Positions 1 to 12,756 of a stretch of 64,000 nt of DNA are shown here, piece by piece. The position numbers were made by a program, and so were the translations under genes. The notes beneath the pieces are model-generated. The model saw only the letters and a program-made list of their open reading frames with translations, was not told the origin of the DNA and ran no database searches. The stretch comes from Pholis gunnellus. Its lineage: Eukaryota; Chordata; Actinopteri; Perciformes; Pholidae. Location: positions 27,140,056 through 27,204,055 of the forward strand of contig OU342809.1 in assembly GCA_910591455.2 (NCBI GenBank). Direction: 5' to 3'. Each line of letters opens with the position of its first letter. Position 1 is the stretch's first letter.

Positions 1-1120
1 TGGACCCCCTTAGGTCCATGCTAAGCCCTACATTTCCTACAATACTTTAACACTTTTCTCTGCCTTAATAATTCAAACAGAGACTAAAACACCTTTTCTA
101 CATAACTGTTGCTGGATGCGCTTATTTCAGGTATGAGCAACAGCCCCTCAAAATGTCCGTGCACGTCCCTGCAGAGAGTGTAACTCTGTCACAGTGTAAC
201 TCTGTAACACTCTAACCGACTCCATTCTCATATCTTTGACACCACAAACACACACAAATTCCACACACTGTGGTCAGCGAGGTGTCCTTTCACTCATGGC
301 GTAAAAATGAAGCAATAGGAGTTACAAGGCTGGAGTATGAGAGGTGCACCTCAGCTTCATTTCTATGAAATTAACTGTCTGAGCCAAGAGTTTTTTAGCA
401 GCTCACCATGGCAACCTTTGACACAGTTAGATACACACAGCTGATTGAGATAGCTAATTAGTGCCATTTGACACGCCCACTTAAACAGGGGGTTTATTTT
501 CTTATTATAAACATAATGGGTATTATTCAACTTTTGAAGCCAACAATGCAGCTTGGGTATATGTTATTCATATTCTTCAACTTGTTTTGATGACATCCAT
601 ACATATAAACATATTTCCAGTTTTCCAACTATTCCTACTACTTCACTTTCCATTTAAACCAGCAATGCAGTGTAGCACACAATCTCAAAGAGATTAGATA
701 AATACAAACGATGTTAGAATGTGAACTGTACATAGAAGTGTTTCTCCATAACTTAATTATGGTTATGAGCGAGTGAAACAGGAATAACTCACTTGTTAGA
801 AGTGAGATATGCATTTGTCTTAATAATGACCTTTCTTGCTGTCATTTGCCCCACTTGGGAGCACCATCTCAAGTGCGTCTGTCTCTATGTCTGTGGGCCA
901 AATGTTTCAGGGGTTTAGCTTCTCAGGCAGCCTACTTCCTAGCAACATACACATCCAGCAGATCCCCCAATTTTCCTCATTGAGGGGAACATTCTAACCA
1001 ACCACTACCATTAATATTTACTCTCCATAGCCAACAGCATTAAGTTTGCAGTTGTATGACCACTTCTATGGTTACGCTGCTACCTGACAGACCCAGCTCT
1101 GGGGCGAATTGAAAATGGGA
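1..1120. other. Upstream intergenic DNA, nothing recognised
   Basis: Moderately AT-rich sequence with no convincing exon, RNA gene or transposon end on either strand. It leads into the tmem170a promoter. Any upstream gene lies outside the window. Confidence 0.5.
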
Positions 1121-1126
1121 GTTGCG

Positions 1127-1134
1127 TGACGTCA
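1127..1134 (+). promoter_or_regulatory. Perfect CRE palindrome (TGACGTCA) upstream of tmem170a
   Basis: TGACGTCA lies 150 bp upstream of the tmem170a start codon. This is the consensus site for CREB/ATF-type bZIP factors. No TATA box stands between it and the ATG, so a TATA-less promoter is likely. The same octamer occurs upstream of lrp5 (46755) and also inside two repeats (37881 and 54299), so it is not specific to promoters here. Confidence 0.45.
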
Positions 1135-1283
1135 AAACAAGTTGTGTTGACAGCTAGCCCAACTAGCCTGATGCTAGCTAGTCTTCTTGCGTCGGGTCCT
1201 GGCAAGTCCCTCGCCGACTCTCATGGTTTTAGAAGTGTGTTGGCCGTCTTTCGTCCATGCACCGTAGTGTATCGGTTTGAGAC

Positions 1284-3694
1284 ATGCAGGATAGGTACAG
1301 CGAGATAGGCTTTGTCCAGCAAATACTCGGTTTGAATTTAGTGCCGAGAAAAAATGGCACGCACCGAGGAAACGACACATCTCTCGACGACTTCTCAGGT
1401 GGGCTAATGTTTGGTAGCTTGCTAGCTAACGTTATAAAGGCTGTGTATCAGTGCTGAAATGCTGTAACGTGTTCTGAAGATGGATACCACTATAGTATTT
1501 TCATTTTAACGAACATGGGGAACGTTTTAATGTGCAAAATGGCCCTTAAAATATATCCCTACATGTTTGTTTGTACGCGTTAGCATTGTCAAGGTACTGT
1601 GTAGCAGTGAAACTAGCTAACTTCCTGCTTCATCCCAACCATTGTTTTTATAATCGGACTTTTTTTCGGATATTACTGATTGTGCCACTGCATTGTATTG
1701 TTTCTAGGTATTGTAGGCGTGTAGGTTATTGTCCTGTTACCTGTAGGGATTTGAAGATAGAAAGTATATCGTAACTGTTTATGTATTGCGGGAAATTAAT
1801 TCAAAATGTCATCGCTAACCCTCTGTCTAAGCCTCTCTTTTGTATAGTTTACAAATGCGTAGTAGCGCTATTAGTGGAAGAGACTAACTTTACAGGTGCT
1901 TGAGTTATACGATACGGTGTGTATCACAGAAAGCCTGCACAGTTGAGTGTATATGGTGGCTTTGTGGACTGTTGAGCAGCCATGTTCTGCAGTTGTTCCG
2001 CCAGAGACGTGGCACTTACTGTAATTAAACCGTGTTTATGTTGCACTGACTTGTTCTTCCATTTGACTATGAGCCTGAATAAAGCGTAGTCTGTGATTCT
2101 GGCTTAATGCAGTGCTGTGATAGACAGGGTCTTAAAGGATGCATTACATTGCAGTGATAGTTTGCTGTTAGCTGTTTTAAGAATGCATTCTGAACATCTC
2201 ACCTTTTGAATAAATTATTTACATTTATAACAAATACCACAATGTGCCATACTGGTGTACCTAACAGGGTATCGGACTACCTGTCCTTGAATTTAGCTGT
2301 GTAGGCTACTGAAGTGTCTCAGTCAAGACTGTCCATTTACTACCATGGATTCACTGGGTATCACAGAGCATTCATGATTATTATTGATTCACTAACTGCT
2401 ACTATGTTGTTGTGTGCATTTTGAAATGGCCATTAATGTGATAAAAAAAAACCTATGACCTTTTTATGACTGTGGGACAGTCCTGACTTAACTTGGGACT
2501 CGAGTCTCTGCCTTAGTTGTTTATTCAGCTTTTTCTTTCATTTGCAACACTTTCTTCTCCAAAGAGGAGATAAAGTGCGTGGAGCCAGATAGCCCGGATC
2601 ACATTAATGAATGATCTAATTGAATTGTCACAACTTGTACTTTGATTGTCATGTAGTGATGTGTGGCTGCATGGTCGTGTGTTTTTCCAGAGATGTGGTA
2701 TGGAGTGTTCCTGTGGGCAGCGGTCTCCTCGCTGATCTTCCACCTGCCTGCGGTTCTGCTGTCCATCGCCACGCTGCGCCAGCACAAGATGGCCCGATTC
2801 ATGCCCATCGCCATCCTCCTCATGGGCATCGTGGGACCACTTTTTGGGGGGGTCCTCACCAGTAAGCTGATACTTGATCCTGTGAAATATGCTCGTATAT
2901 TGGATTGTATTGATTTGGTTCGGGTAGGGATGTCACTGATACCAGAATGTGAAATTCCTTTATTCTCGATACCCAATTCGATACCACGTTGAAAAACAAA
3001 CCAATAAACACCGTGTTCCGTTCAACAGTGTACATAAACTGTACACACTGCTCCCTTTTCAGGGAATGTCAGTTAGAGGAACTTCTTCAACACATTTCTT
3101 TAATTTGTAAAACACCCTGCAATGACATCACTTCCTCTGTGCATTACCCTGGTAACTTCAACACATGCTCGACTGTTTGTTACGTTAGTTTCTAACTACA
3201 GCAGCTAACATTAGCACTGACAGCTAACGTTAATGTTTGTTATATTATTCATGTTTCATGCATTTTACAAGATTACATTAGCACACATCATTTTAACGTT
3301 GTCATTTACCTTCGTCTAATACTCACTTTACTGATTAGAGCTTGAATGCACCATAATGAAACTCAATGCAACCTTCGTTAGCGTTAGCTCCGCAGGACTG
3401 ATCGGCTGCTAACAGCTGAATTTAACTAGCCCATACGATCCATTCATTACATAATTTAATACAATTTTACTGCTGTAAGAGCATTTCTAGTTTATCAGAA
3501 ATGAGGTCAAACTAAACAACAAATCTGTGGAATAATGTTTTTTTTGTGTGTTTTTTTTTAAAGGTGCAGCCATAGCAGGTGTGTACAAGGCGGCAGGAAA
3601 GAGGATGATCTCTTTGGAGGCTCTTGTGTTCGGTGTGGGACAGTCATTCTGTGTCCTCATCATCTCCTTCCTCAGGGTCCTCGCCACCCTCTAG
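1284..3694 (+). CDS. tmem170a: TMEM170A homolog, three exons, complete (138 aa)
   Basis: Coding exons are 1284-1398, 2691-2861 and 3564-3694, joined in phase 1 at both introns with GT-AG borders. The protein has a polar N-terminus (1-39) carrying QQILGLNLVPR and two N-glycosylation sequons (NGT, NDT), then MWYGVFLWAAVSS. Three hydrophobic segments lie at about 41-68, 75-103 and 113-136, and it ends RVLATL. Order and motifs match human TMEM170A as I remember it (144 aa), including QQIL, EMWYGVFLWA, ILLMGIVGP, TSAAIAGVY and FLR-LATL, and fit TMEM170B less well. The family is reported to act in ER and nuclear-envelope shape. The ATG at 1284 was chosen because it gives the conserved N-terminus in frame with exon 2. 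The ATG at 1354 is out of frame with exon 2 and was not used. Confidence 0.93.
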
Positions 3695-4072
3695 CAGCAC
3701 CGAGGCCCACCTGGCCGGCACCTAATGCCGCCGGGTGAGTCTGACACCAGTCGCACCTTCTCTCGACGGGACCTGAGGAACCCGAGGAACCTGAGGAGCA
3801 AGACTAGATTCACCCGGGAAAATCCCGGGACACACGTAAACCAGTCAGACCTGGGACGTGATGTCATTTGCTACCGGTGGACCAGAGACCAGAGTGGATT
3901 TTATTCAAACTCCTGACTTGCTTGCCATCTGTGTAACGTTTCCACCGTAGGACGTCACAATGCTGCGTTCACGTCACATGACCTGTATGATGTGACGGCA
4001 GAGCAGGATGCTGTAGTCTCCTGTTGCCGGCGGTTACAGGTTAGCAGCAGGATGACACTAACCTTTCTCAGG

Positions 4073-4211
<139 letters not shown>

Positions 4212-5238
4212 ACAGAACGGCAGGCAGGTTGCTGAGACAGGAACGCGATGGTTATATGCAAAGACTCTGGCTTTTTCCCTCGAGGCCTTAACTTCTATTT
4301 TCTAACTTCCAAAGTGTTGTTTTCTCTTCAGGGCTGTCTGTTCTTTAACACGGTCTCTCTTGCTGCTCCTTTATGTTCTTCCTCATATTTCTTTGTTCAA
4401 ACTAATTGAAACCTGACTGCCTGTGTGTTATTGTTAATTCCAGTTAGTGAGAATCTTTCTCAGCTAATTTATTCTCGACGAGCATCAAGTAAAGAGGTTT
4501 TTTATATATCCGTTTCCATGGGACAGGACATTTACATTTGTTTTTATTCTGCCCCGCACATGCAGCGTAGAGAATGTCTCCGGTTTGTCTGCTCTTCTTC
4601 TTCTTCTGAATAGATCGGAGGTTGGAACACGGGCCTCCAGGAAGGTCCGACCACTAAACAAGAGCCTTTCTCGTCTCTCTTTGAATGATTCTATCGGTGT
4701 GTCATTTTGCCACACTGAGCTGATTTGTACATATTTTAAATTATTTCCAGGTCTTTTATAGCTTTTTAATCTTCACGACCAAATGTGTTTTGCTGGTTTC
4801 TTTTTCTGCACTACACTGAACAATCGACTCACCCAATTCCCACAGTCCTGAGCGACTGCTTTTAGTTAGCGGAGCGGGTGCTTTTTAAATTAGCCACCTT
4901 AAGGGCATTACGTGGGAAACAACGTATGCATGTTATTTCTTTAAACATCTGGCCACAGGTGGAATCTGTGGAGCAGAGTTTGATGCATTTTGCTTCTGTC
5001 ACATCCAGAACGTTTCTTCCTTTGTAGTTTATTTTTTATTCTGTTGCAGATTGTTCTGCACATTCCAACTGGACACATGGTCGTCCCACATCTCGCTGCT
5101 TACGCCATCGTAATCTTAAAACAGCTGATTTTCTTCCAATCCCCTCAAAGAATTCCTCTAACCCTTGAATATTTCCCTGTACGTCACTAGCTACAATCAG
5201 TTCTGTTACATCAGAAAGAATAGTCTCACAGTGCAACA

Positions 5239-5244
5239 AATAAA
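5239..5244 (+). terminator. Candidate polyadenylation signal of tmem170a
   Basis: AATAAA followed by a GT-rich stretch (gtgtttgtttagttctggg), about 1.5 kb after the stop codon. It is the first canonical signal I see downstream and would give a 3' UTR of about 1.55 kb containing the GT microsatellite. Confidence 0.4.
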
Positions 5245-7127
5245 GTGTTTGTTTAGTTCTGGGAAGTCAAATCTGTAATACTAGGGAGGGCTGTGATTAA
5301 GAAATTAATGGTGTCAACACACTTAAGATTGTAAGGACAAGATTACAGACGTTCAGCACCCATGGGACCAACAATGGGACAGTTACCCGAAGACTCCTTT
5401 TGTCTTCTAGATGCATTTTAACGGTGGCTCTTTTGGACCCTCAACACAAGATTCCCCACCACACCAAACCGCTTCTTTTTTCAGATTTGGAGTTTTTCAA
5501 ATTTGAGTTTGATTTTCTTTTCAACTGCGAGAAGCTCGGTATCTGTGTGTGGCATCGCACTTTACATATTTTTTAGAGCTTGCGGTGGTTTGAGAGGAGT
5601 TCGGTGAAATTAGCTCTGACAAAGACTTGACTGAAATGTGTGTCTGATGCAGAAACAAGCGAGCCTTGTTTGAAATTTGCCCTTGGCCTTGCTTTTACGC
5701 GGTACATTTTGGAGAATGTTTATTTTTTTATGGTTGCTTTTTGAGCATGTGTGTGTGCACTCTCTGGTTCTGTTACAGCAGCACATACTGGCTCAGAAAG
5801 GAAGCCCGCGTTTTCCCTTATCTGCCTCTGTGACATGAATTTCCCATGTTGTACTCTTGTGTCGAGAGAAAAAAGCTTTTGGCGGTCAAAAGAGAATGCT
5901 TTTATGTGCACTGTTGGTGCCCGGCAGTGAATGTCTGAGTCCTGTACCTTAGACTCCCGGATGGGGTTAAAGTCCCTGTTCACATGTTCGTGAAGCTACT
6001 TAACTCAGGAGGATAAACCAGGAGTTGAGCAAACACTAGAAGAACTTTGAGTACTGTAACACTAATGAAAGTAGCTGCACCATTAGCGTACGGTTGAATC
6101 AACACCATGATAACCTTCATGAAGGAGGATTGCTGTGTTTGACTACACTCTGCCGGGTTCAGACGATGCCGTATCAGCTCGTTTATAGACACGGCAGACG
6201 TAAGGTGTCTGCTCTGAAGGGGAACAATAAAAGCGCCATTGTTTGTTTGCATTCTTGTTCCTGGAAGGCGGTTCCTAGCACCTCCTTTTGATGACATCAT
6301 GCGAGTCGTGAAAGACGGCAAACTTTGATTGGTCTAGTAGTCTGTCATGTCTCTCCGCCAAGTCACGCAAGAATTTAAAACTATAATCGCCGAATCTGAC
6401 ACAGTGACCATGGTAACAGACAAATATCGTGTTGTCTGAAGACATTAGTTTTAGCTCGGTGGACCAAATATATTATCTAAACTGATATGTCAAAATTGAG
6501 AGATCAAGTCTTGATTTTGACTGTCATTTATTTTAATTGCCATGAATTCATTTCTATTTACATTTTTGCATTTCTACTTTTATTTTTTGGGCAGAGATTG
6601 ACTTCCATACTTGCCAGTTGTCCCGTTAGTTTTGAAAGTTTCACGACTCCTGGGATCTTCTTCTTTTGTCAGATGTATTGATGCAAATGATCTGTGATCA
6701 ACAGCCAGCCGAAGGAAAATGTCACGGTAAAACGCAGAGTGTCTGCTGTAATAGAACCGCTTATTTCCACATGGTTTGGTCCACATTCCTGGACTGGTTT
6801 TGTTCCATTTTTAACCAGATTGCAAAGGGTTTTAAAAGTTGATTTTATTAGAGTAAATTAAGTGCCAATGGTTGATATTTTCATGGAATAAAAATGTTTC
6901 AACTATCATGTTGTGGTTACTCTTCCTGTGCTTCCTCTAGTGGGGAGAGCTGCTGGTAAGAAAGCTGTTTTCAGAAGGTTCTGTTTGCACATAATAACAA
7001 ACCATGGTTTTTATATTTGACCCACAAGGAGGAATAAATCAGGACATAAATCAGTTTGTTTATATTCCAATTCAAAAAGTAGGAGTAAAGTATTTCAGAC
7101 TTCGGAGACAAAGATGTGTTGAATACA
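5245..7127. other. Intergenic DNA, no gene seen
   Basis: No exon with a recognisable product on either strand. AATAAA also occurs near 6887. The stretch around 6150-6360 has the look of an old dispersed repeat, but I cannot name it. Confidence 0.45.
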
Positions 7128-7775
7128 CAGGTGCAGCTCAATGAATTAGAATATCATCGAAAAGTTAATTAATTTCAGTAATTCAATTCAAAAAGTGAAA
7201 CTCGTATAGATTCATTACACACAGGGTGATTTCAAGCATTTATTTCTTTTAATTTTGATGATTATGGCTTACAGCTAATGAAAACCCAAAATTCTGTATC
7301 TCAGAAAATTAGAATATTTCGTAAGACCAATTAAAAGGATTTTTCATACAGAAATGTTGGCCTACTGAAAAGTATGTCCGTGTACAGTATGCACTCAATA
7401 CTTGGTCGGCGCGCCTTCTGCATGAATTACTGCATCAGTGCGGCGTGGCACGGAGGACATCAGCCTGTGGCACCGCTGACGTATTCTGGAAGCCCAGGTT
7501 GCTTTGATAGGCCTTCAGCTCGTCTGCATTGTTGGGTCCGGTCCAAGTCCTGCTGCAAAATGAAATCAGCATCTCCATAAAGCTTGTCAGCAGAGAGAAG
7601 CATGAAGTGCTCTAAAATGTCCTGGTAGATGGCTGTGTTGACTGACTGATACTGGTTGATAAAACCCAGAGGACCAACACCAGCAGATGACATGGCTCCC
7701 CAAATCATCACTGACTGTGGAATCCTATCCTGTAGATAGAGGTGGCGTTTAAATCCAATGCAATCGGTAAACATG
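7128..7775 (-). mobile_element. Truncated Tc1/mariner element (one end plus 3' half)
   Basis: The end near 7128 reads CAGGTGCAGCTCAATG and continues into AGAATATC, a terminal-repeat sequence typical of a common fish Tc1 group. After about 270 bp of terminal region the transposase C-terminus is read on the minus strand. The other half (5' end, DNA-binding domains, second terminal repeat) is missing: similarity stops near 7775. Confidence 0.75.
7395..7774 (-). pseudogene. Tc1-type transposase remnant, internally deleted
   Basis: Reading from 7774 down, SVMIWGAMSSAGVGPLGFI and then DADFILQQDLD match the region leading to the second catalytic Asp of Tc1 DDE transposases. The frame then breaks. 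A second frame ends RTDAVIHAEGAPTKY plus a stop at 7397-7395, the usual Tc1 C-terminus. The stretch holding the third acidic residue (PIENLW region) is deleted, so the copy is dead. Confidence 0.85.
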
Positions 7776-10700
7776 CTGACTTAAAGTGCTGATTTAAACA
7801 GAATATTAAGATGGACATTTTTTATGGAAGTTCACATAAATAAAAGAGACCAACTTTAAACATTTTATAAGAGGAAATACTGAGCAGATGATCAGAACGA
7901 ACATTTTGTTTCCAAAGCAAAGACGCGATCAATCAAATGGCATCACATTGATATTTCTTGTTACCGGTAATTGTTTTAAAATGTAAGTCTTAGTGCAGCA
8001 CATACTTTCTGCAGATAAATGTTCTGAGTTCTGCCTGTGTGTGTCATCAGCCGGCCACTGAAACAGCCGTTGTCTAAATTAGGCTGTTAAAAAGTGAGAA
8101 ACTATCGAGTCATGTTTGGGGGTTTTGTGCTGCACACGGTAACAAAGCAGCAGACTGAAGAGCCATTCATGAAGACACTTTCTCTAGTGGTTCAATAAAG
8201 TGTTATCTCCTGTCTGTGCCCTCCTCTTCCTCCTCTTCGTCCTCGTCCTGGTCTCCTACAACATGGCCGTGGGTGGCTTTATGCTGTTGTCATTCTTATA
8301 ATCATTAATTCATTACTGTACAATACTAAACCAAGTCCCATCCCAGTGGTTCAGGGATCTTCTTACATGTGTGTTCCATCTGCCTCCTGTCAGCAGGATC
8401 ACTGTTCATTTTTGAGATTTTGGTCTATTTTTTGGTCTACTATTTCAGAAAACTTGTAAGACAAAAAAATAATAGTCTTAATGTCAGTAATCAACTGGTG
8501 AAGTTTCATGGTGATATCTATTAGTTATGTGTTTTGACCCTATTCCCCTGTAGTGTCTTCAAAGTGTCTGTATTTTAACTAAACGTCTCTTTAAAGGACG
8601 TTTTCTCTCAATGAGTTTGTTCTCAGACTCTGATCCAGAAATCTCCACTTCAGCTCTTACACACACCAAACTTTACACTCTCATTCCTCTCTAGATTCTG
8701 AAGGTTGTTCGGGTTTGTTCACATCATTTCTTTTTTGTGATCACATTTTTATTGATTTTCAAGATATGCGTTAAACCATACATTACAATGAATACATACA
8801 CACCAAAAATAAGACAAAACACACATCCAAATATCTGTCATGTGAAACAACCAGTGACCTCCTCATGCTGACAGACAACAGTGTTCATGCCAGACCACAT
8901 CACTTACAAGACGGTGATTAAGAACACACATAAAAGTGGACACACACTGATTCAGATCCCAACACACAACCACAGACACGCAGCATAGTAACTACTAAGA
9001 ACATGCTGATTTTCACAAGTTCTTACCTTGCCCGGTCCACCTATAAGCACAAACGGTTGAAATCAAAGATTAATCATAAAAGTATATATATATGTACAGT
9101 GTAGATATACACTATAGTATATTATATATAACGCTTTCTATTTATCATTCCTACTTTTAAGATGTACCTAGTATCTCAGTAGGATACATTAAATTAGGTG
9201 ATACTCTTCAGATCTTAGCTAACTGGTTCCCAGCTGACAGTATATCAACAGTTAACCACAGGTATAGACTGCATATACACTCTATACACAGCCCAGAGGA
9301 TAATCCTGCAAATTTATTCAGTGTGGCTTTGTGGCACAAAGTAAAACTGCCTGTGCCAAAGCACACTGACTGTAATCCTGCGGGCTTAATCTTTATTATC
9401 CAGAAAAGTTTGCCATGCTTCTCCTCACACAGCGTTGCCAACACCTGCTTAAAAAGTACAACACAACGTGCGGCCTGATCAGGAATTGTGTGCTATGACT
9501 TTTATAAGAGATTCGCCCAGTGGTTTTTCCGAAAATCCCGAAAAATGGAGCAACATTTCTCCTTTCACTTGAATGGGGTTTCGGCGTGAAGAGAGCTAAA
9601 AAAACACTTAACTTTGGGTCCATATTGACTAGCCATCCTTTAATGTAGAAAAATGATTCTAAGTTTAAAACGTAAACAAAACGCTGGACTTCATTGTGCC
9701 AAATGGACATTTTGATAGCTAGCACAGTTTTCATCAAGTCACAGATTAAGTTTCAGGAAAATTTGGGTCTGTTTCTGCCTTTATAATGGGTGTGTATTGC
9801 GCAGTTTAGAGTGCGTGATGTCACCGCTAGAGTGAAGAGGAGCTTGAGATTCTTGTGAAAAAGATATTTGTCTTTTGCCTTTGACTCCACAATTTTCACT
9901 CTTCATGCATAATTTTTGGTTTTAAAAGTAGCTAATCTTGTCCTTGTCGTAGACAAATGACTGTGGAATCCCATATGATATTGAAATGATATTTTAAAAT
10001 ATTTCAAAAACGTACATGACGAAGAGATTCTGATCAAATGGACCATGTAACCTATTTTAATCACTCAAAAACATATATATACACAAAGTACTTCAAGGTA
10101 CTACAAGTACTACCACAATTTCACCTATTTCTCGCCAGGAGAAGGCGAGCAATGTTCTCCGTTATCGATCCCAGCCGCGATCTACGGCACTTTCACACAC
10201 ACACTTCATATCCAGGAGCACGAGCACAACAAACTGCATCGAACTATCGCCTCAAAATTATTCTACTTTAAACCATTATAAAGTTACTATTGATCTGCCA
10301 CAGATATCAACTCAGCCCATCATCAAACATTGAAACGCTCCGTACCTTTTAGATGTTTCCTGGATCAAAATCGAAAAAAAAAAATAATTAATCCGTGCCC
10401 CATTTCGAAGCCGTCTCTCTGCTCGTGTGTGAAAGAAACTGAGTCTCTGACGAGCTTCTATGTCGAATGAGTAATAATTTCAGTTTTGGCAAATGTGTTT
10501 GACCCATGGGGGCGGATCACAGTTTTCGATTATTTTATTGGCTTCAAATTCTGTAAACAACTCAAAGAACGAATGACTGCACTGCCCAGAGTCTTCCGGG
10601 TTCAAATCATGCGCAAATCGGCCAATCACAGGCTGTGTTAGGTTCAAATACATCACGTAAAACTGAAATTCTTACGAAAATGAGCCATATTTTACAAGTT

Positions 10701-11873
10701 TTCATATGGCCCAGGCTCTCTCAAAATGATGCCAAACGTCTGTATTAGATAGATTGAACACTATTAGTGATAAAAGAAGTGAAATATATAGATATATAGT
10801 ATTTAAAAGTACAATAAGACAGTGATATATGCGCCTTCCAAAATCAGAATTGACGTTGGCTGACCAAAGCTGACCTGTACACCGGCATTAATTTCTCAGG
10901 CATACTTCACTCTATCAAAGCCAATTCTTTTTTTAAAAGGACTGCTGACATGTTGTGATATGATTTGGGAGAGTTTAGGCCTGTGCATCATTTAAAATCA
11001 ATAAAAGTGCTTTTTGGGCACAAAAAAAAAAAGAAAACTGAAAATTTTCAATTTGAGCTGTGTGTAACATTCGTTTCAGCATTTACCAGTAACATATACA
11101 ATGATATGTACACATATTAACAAAGCTCACATTTATTTGTGTTATTTTGCCATTTCAATTATTCAAATAGACCTTGTAGTTAGCGAGATAAGCCCCTTTG
11201 CATAAGGGTAGGACATTTTCGAGCACAGGGCTAAAAATAGGCCTAGGGTTCAAGAGGTTAAAGTTAAAGCTCAGGGTAAACAACTCTTTTTACAGTCAGA
11301 CTCATCACACATCTCAACACTACAGCCTGAAACATTCACCCAAATAGTTTTAAAAGCCTTTAATTAAATAAATAGATAATATAATGAATCATTACATACA
11401 AATAATTCAGTGTTTGCGCCCAGTTTATTCACGTTTAATTGTGGGAAAGTGGTAGAAATATGACTTTATAGCAGTAATATATTATGTTTATTATTTAGAA
11501 TATTTGTTTATCTATTTCATTTACCTCCATAAATTGATCGCTGGAGCAAACACGTTTAAAAACATGCAACTTTTACTTTGAAGGAGAGCTGTCTCTGTTT
11601 ACAGCTCTCGACTTCCTTGACTCAGTTTTCATTATTAAAGTTGAATAATGGAACAAGCTGACGTGTTCATTCAAAGCGACAATAACACAGAGAAAACGTT
11701 AACCGCGTTTAGGCAGCATCGGCTATGAACAACGACCTCATTAACCATGGCATGACTTTTATTTTGGGGGGTAAAAAATATTTCACCCCATTTTGGGGAG
11801 CTTGGGGGTCCCTGATAATATATCAATCATAAAATGTGTCCCCCCAGCCAGATTTGGGTTTGTTGCCTTAGGG
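7776..11873. other. Long intergenic stretch, probably old repeats
   Basis: No gene recognised. About 9.4-11.26 kb looks like decayed mobile DNA. Its right edge (about 11215-11262) reads, on the minus strand, TTAACCTCTTGAACCCTAGG. A TTAA flank followed by CC is what a piggyBac-type end would look like, but I could not find the opposite end. A short leucine-rich frame near 8216-8300 resembles no family I can name. Confidence 0.35.
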
Positions 11874-12051
11874 CAGGGGTGCCCAATACGTCGATCGCGA
11901 TATCGCGGAGGCAGTGCCGGTAGATCGCATACCATTCTTTTCTAACACACGGGTCACCACGTATGCACAGTGAACCGCGCAAGCTACTGCAAAACTCCGC
12001 GAGCTAATTAGTTAGCCTGATGCAGCAGTCGCTCTCCTGCAAACACCGCTC

Positions 12052-12052
<1 letters not shown>
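11874..12052 (+). mobile_element. Probable hAT-type transposon 5' end
   Basis: CAGGGGTGCCCAATACGTCG is a typical hAT terminal sequence. The region continues for about 180 bp to the poly-C run. The complementary end (CGACGTATTGGGCACCCCTG) is not found downstream, so this is a truncated or interrupted copy. Confidence 0.45.

Positions 12053-12103
<51 letters not shown>
12053..12103 (+). repeat. Poly-C run of 51 bases
   Basis: An unbroken C homopolymer inside the hAT-like region. Long G/C runs are rare in genomes and are a weak point of sequencing, so the length is uncertain. The stretch also creates a false poly-glycine frame on the minus strand. Confidence 0.9.
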
Positions 12104-12104
<1 letters not shown>

Positions 12105-12215
12105 CCGACGAAGGTCCGGCAACAGCCGCTCCTCTTGCGATCAGCACCAACATCAACATGTAAACCAACATCCAAATGACTGTGTGTGTGTGTATGAATT
12201 ATGGCCATATTTTAA

Positions 12216-12756
12216 CTTTACTATCTTCTGATAATTACAGAAATGGACACGGGAACATATTATGAGCATAACGAACATGATCAGGCAGTTAGGGTCGTTT
12301 GAGAGACAATTAGGAGGTCAGGGGTCAGTCAGCAGAGTAACATCTGTGTGTGCATATGTGTGTGTGTGTCACATCTGGAAAGACCCTGATGTTCTGGGTA
12401 AGCATTGTAGAAAGTATTGCGGGGTGTTCTCCACCAGGATAGGCGTGGAACCTCTGCCACTTCTTCATCTTCCTCTTCATCCACAGACTCAGTGTCATTC
12501 ATCAGACAAGCATTCCCCTATAAGAAAGCAGGAAGCATACATTTGAATGCGTCATTTACCCTTTTCATCTACTGACATGCATGCATGCAAACAAACTCAC
12601 ACTCACACATACACACGTATGCACACACACACTACTCTGCTGACTGACCCCTGACCTCCTAATTGTCTCTCAAACAATCCTAACTGCCTGATCATGTTCC
12701 TTGCTCTCATATTATGTTGCTGTGTCTATTTCTGTAATTATCAGTAGATAGTAAAG
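12216..12756. repeat. Inverted repeat, 124-bp arms, 293-bp spacer
   Basis: Bases 12216-12339 and 12633-12756 are reverse complements at roughly 90% by eye, with no length difference. The pairing weakly extends inward through GT-rich and CA-rich tracts (to about 12370 and 12602). The spacer holds a short acidic reading frame on the minus strand that I do not recognise. This could be a foldback element or an inverted duplication. Confidence 0.9.

Noticed and set aside
1354..1398. ATG at 1354 as the tmem170a start (MARTEETTHLS)
   Set aside because: It would enter exon 2 in the wrong frame. The frame from 1284 gives the conserved family N-terminus.
8216..8300. Leucine-rich frame ending VSYNMAVGGFMLL, vaguely like a copper-transporter helix
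   Set aside because: It comes from a CCTCTTCCTC tract, has no second conserved segment, and similarity is limited to hydrophobic composition.
12060..12208. Poly-glycine protein on the minus strand
   Set aside because: It is a translation of the 51-C homopolymer.
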